From Alphaproteobacteria bacterium (lineage in GTDB: Bacteria; Pseudomonadota; Alphaproteobacteria; Rhizobiales; Beijerinckiaceae): 8,731 nucleotides of DNA. The stretch lies in assembly GCA_009920595.1 (NCBI GenBank), contig RFZR01000053.1:1-8731 (forward strand), given 5' to 3'. Below the pieces are notes generated by a model. It had not been told where the DNA came from. It was given only the letters and a program-made list of their open reading frames with translations, and searched no databases. Made by a program: the position numbers and the translations under genes. This document shows, in pieces, positions 7,308-8,731 of this stretch (the stretch's first letter is position 1; each line of letters begins with the position of its first letter).

Positions 7308-8126
7308 ATGTCTGATCTTCTCATTCATTCGTCAAAGCCTGATACTCGCGGACGCGTCATTTCAGTGACTCCAGAGTCAGCGCACTGGCACTATGTAGGC
7401 TTTGAAGTCTTTCATCTTACAGGAGGCCAAGAGCTGAGCGAGATCACAGGCTTGAATGAGCTTTGCCTTGTCATCCTTTCTGGTAAAGCAGAGATCTCAA
7501 TTAATCAAAAATCTTTTGGCGTGCTCGGTGATCGTAATCATGTTTTTGAAGGCCTGCCTTGGTCCGTCTATGCGCCCTGTCAATCGACCTTTAAAGTGAA
7601 AGCGGTAACGGATTTGGAGCTTGCGATTTGTAAAGCACCTGCCAAACAGGCGCTTGAACCGCGCGTGATCGCGCCAACAGACATTGCGCAAGAAACGCGC
7701 GGACAAGGAACGAATATTCGTTATGTTCGCAACATTCTTCCCGACACGTCACCTTATGCTGAAGCGCTTCTGGTTGTTGAAGTGATCACACCGGGCGGTC
7801 ATTGGTCGTCCTATCCCCCGCATAAACATGATACGGATAATTATCCGCACGAAACCTATCTTGAAGAGACTTATTATCATCGCCTCAATCCACCGAGCGG
7901 CTTTGGCTTTCAACGCGTCTATACCGATGATGGCACGCTTGATGAAAGTATGGCGATTCGTGATGGCGATGTCGTTTTAGTGCCAAAAGGGTTCCATCCT
8001 GTCGCAGCGCCGCACGGATTTGATCTTTATTATCTTAATGTCATGGCGGGCCCCAAGAAATCATGGAAATTCACCATGTCAAAAGACCATAGCCATATTG
8101 GATGGACCTCAACGCCAGCCCGTTAG
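7308..8126 (+). CDS. iolB: 5-deoxy-glucuronate isomerase
   Basis: This 272-residue protein matches IolB in length and motifs. It converts 5-deoxy-D-glucuronate to 5-dehydro-2-deoxy-D-gluconate, the substrate of the kinase encoded just upstream. It is a bicupin. The C-terminal cupin holds the metal-binding set: YPPHKHDTDNYPHE (169–182) with His172 and His174, LEETYYH (185–191) with Glu187, and PKGFHPVAAPHG (226–237) with His230. The N-terminal cupin (about 15–115) includes LVILSGKAEI (54–63). The start at 7308 is preferred over the longer frame because it has a good Shine-Dalgarno sequence and the protein begins like other IolB proteins. It sits 37 bp after iolC and 75 bp before iolA on the same strand. 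Nothing is missing or truncated. Confidence 0.96.
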   Translation: MSDLLIHSSKPDTRGRVISVTPESAHWHYVGFEVFHLTGGQELSEITGLNELCLVILSGKAEISINQKSFGVLGDRNHVFEGLPWSVYAPCQSTFKVKAVTDLELAICKAPAKQALEPRVIAPTDIAQETRGQGTNIRYVRNILPDTSPYAEALLVVEVITPGGHWSSYPPHKHDTDNYPHETYLEETYYHRLNPPSGFGFQRVYTDDGTLDESMAIRDGDVVLVPKGFHPVAAPHGFDLYYLNVMAGPKKSWKFTMSKDHSHIGWTSTPAR

Positions 8127-8127
8127 C

Positions 8128-8149
8128 GCTTGCGTTCAAGCCTCGAGGC
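8128..8149 (+). repeat. Small intercistronic hairpin/palindrome between iolB and iolA
   Basis: Immediately after the iolB stop, GCTTG-CGTT-CAAGC (8128–8141) can fold into a 5-bp stem with a 4-nt loop. It overlaps a perfect 10-bp palindrome GCCTCGAGGC (8140–8149). No T-run follows, so this is not a standard intrinsic terminator. A role in mRNA processing or stability between iolB and iolA is possible but unproven. Confidence 0.3.
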
Positions 8150-8188
8150 GGCGTATGGACAATTTAAATAGAGTCAAAGCGTAAATTC

Positions 8189-8193
8189 GGGAG
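8189..8193 (+). promoter_or_regulatory. Ribosome binding site that sets the iolA start
   Basis: GGGAG ends 8 bases before the ATG at 8202. Two closer ATGs (8194 and 8197) are out of frame. An in-frame GTG directly precedes the ATG at 8199 and could also be used, adding one residue. Confidence 0.65.
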
Positions 8194-8201
8194 ATGATGT
8201 G

Positions 8202-8731
8202 ATGGTTCAGGAACTCACCCACTATATTGGCGGAAAACATGTGAAGGGCACTTCGGGTCGGTTTGCCGATGCATTTTGGCCAATGACCGGCGAAGTCGCC
8301 TCAAAAGTTCCGCTCGCTTCAAAAGCCGAAGTTCGCGCTGCTGTCGAGAATGCGAAAGCCGCACAACCCGCTTGGGCCGCGACCAATCCGCAGCGTCGCG
8401 CGCGCGTGTTGATGAAATTTCTTGAACTTGTTCATGCCGAATATGACTCGCTTGCTGAAATTCTCGCGAAAGAACATGGCAAGACGCTTGCTGATGCGAA
8501 GGGCGATATTCAACGCGGGCTTGAAGTTGTTGAATTCTGTATCGGCGCACCGCATATGCTCAAAGGCGAATACACTGATGGCGCCGGCCCGGGCATCGAC
8601 ATGTATTCTCTGCGTCAACCCCTTGGTGTTGTCGCGGGCATTACACCTTTTAATTTCCCTGCGATGATTCCTCTCTGGAAATGCGCGCCCGCGATTGCTT
8701 GTGGCAATGCCTTTATCCTAAAGCCCTCTGA
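8202..8731 (+). CDS. iolA: (Methyl)malonate-semialdehyde dehydrogenase, N-terminal part (cut by window edge)
   Basis: The frame from 8202 is open to the window end for 176 codons and two bases. The translation matches the aldehyde dehydrogenase family, specifically the MmsA/IolA group. It begins with the short HYIGGKHVKGTSGR stretch (7–20) typical of that group, and has PLGVVAGITPFNFPAM (140–155), where Asn151 is the conserved oxyanion-hole asparagine. KPS (174–176) marks the NAD-binding lysine. The enzyme is CoA-dependent and oxidises malonate semialdehyde from inositol to acetyl-CoA and CO2, or methylmalonate semialdehyde from valine to propionyl-CoA. The operon position favours the inositol role, hence iolA; mmsA is an equally used name. 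The catalytic cysteine lies beyond the window. Confidence 0.95.
   Translation, partial: MVQELTHYIGGKHVKGTSGRFADAFWPMTGEVASKVPLASKAEVRAAVENAKAAQPAWAATNPQRRARVLMKFLELVHAEYDSLAEILAKEHGKTLADAKGDIQRGLEVVEFCIGAPHMLKGEYTDGAGPGIDMYSLRQPLGVVAGITPFNFPAMIPLWKCAPAIACGNAFILKPS

Noticed and set aside
8131..8170. Internal promoter before iolA (TTGCGT, TATGGA or TTAAAT hexamers)
   Set aside because: No -35/-10 pair with acceptable match and spacing was found.

Overview
The window looks like a piece of an alphaproteobacterial chromosome of roughly average GC content. The evidence is family-level: the N-terminally extended CcoN, the FnrN-type cysteine pattern, the rhizobial-type IolR, and the kinase–DUF2090 fusion form of IolC. 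The order (for example Hyphomicrobiales) cannot be fixed from this sequence. There are no rRNA or tRNA genes, insertion sequences, integrases, CRISPR arrays or obvious intrinsic terminators.

Left part (1–1501, minus strand) is a low-oxygen respiration block. An Fnr/FnrN-type oxygen-sensing regulator (758–1501) reads towards the 5' part of ccoN (1–596, cut by the window edge), the catalytic subunit of the high-affinity cbb3 cytochrome oxidase. A near-consensus anaerobox (TTGAT-N4-GTCAA on the minus strand, 691–704) lies between them, about 95 bp upstream of ccoN, so the regulator and a probable target site are adjacent.

Middle (1502–1681) is a 180-bp divergent intergenic region. Its iolR-proximal half holds two perfect copies of AGAATAAAAATTCT at an 18-bp period, which fit the AGAA/GGAA-N6-TTCT/TTCC type of motif described for rhizobial IolR.

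Right part (1682–8731, plus strand) is a probable myo-inositol catabolic operon: iolR (RpiR-family regulator), ppc (phosphoenolpyruvate carboxylase), iolC (kinase fused to a DUF2090 aldolase-like domain), iolB (5-deoxy-glucuronate isomerase) and the first 176 codons of iolA/mmsA ((methyl)malonate-semialdehyde dehydrogenase). Gaps are 48, 30, 37 and 75 bp. IolB, the IolC kinase domain, its aldolase-like domain and IolA cover the late pathway from 5-deoxy-glucuronate to dihydroxyacetone phosphate, acetyl-CoA and CO2. The early genes iolG, iolE and iolD are not in the window and may lie downstream of iolA or elsewhere.

The most noteworthy point is the complete PEP carboxylase gene between the inositol repressor and iolC. 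Inositol breakdown yields a triose phosphate (a PEP source) and acetyl-CoA with CO2 release. A co-expressed PEP carboxylase would supply the oxaloacetate needed to run that acetyl-CoA through the TCA cycle. I do not see a wholly new type of system here; this operon-embedded anaplerotic enzyme and the tandem operator are the best leads.
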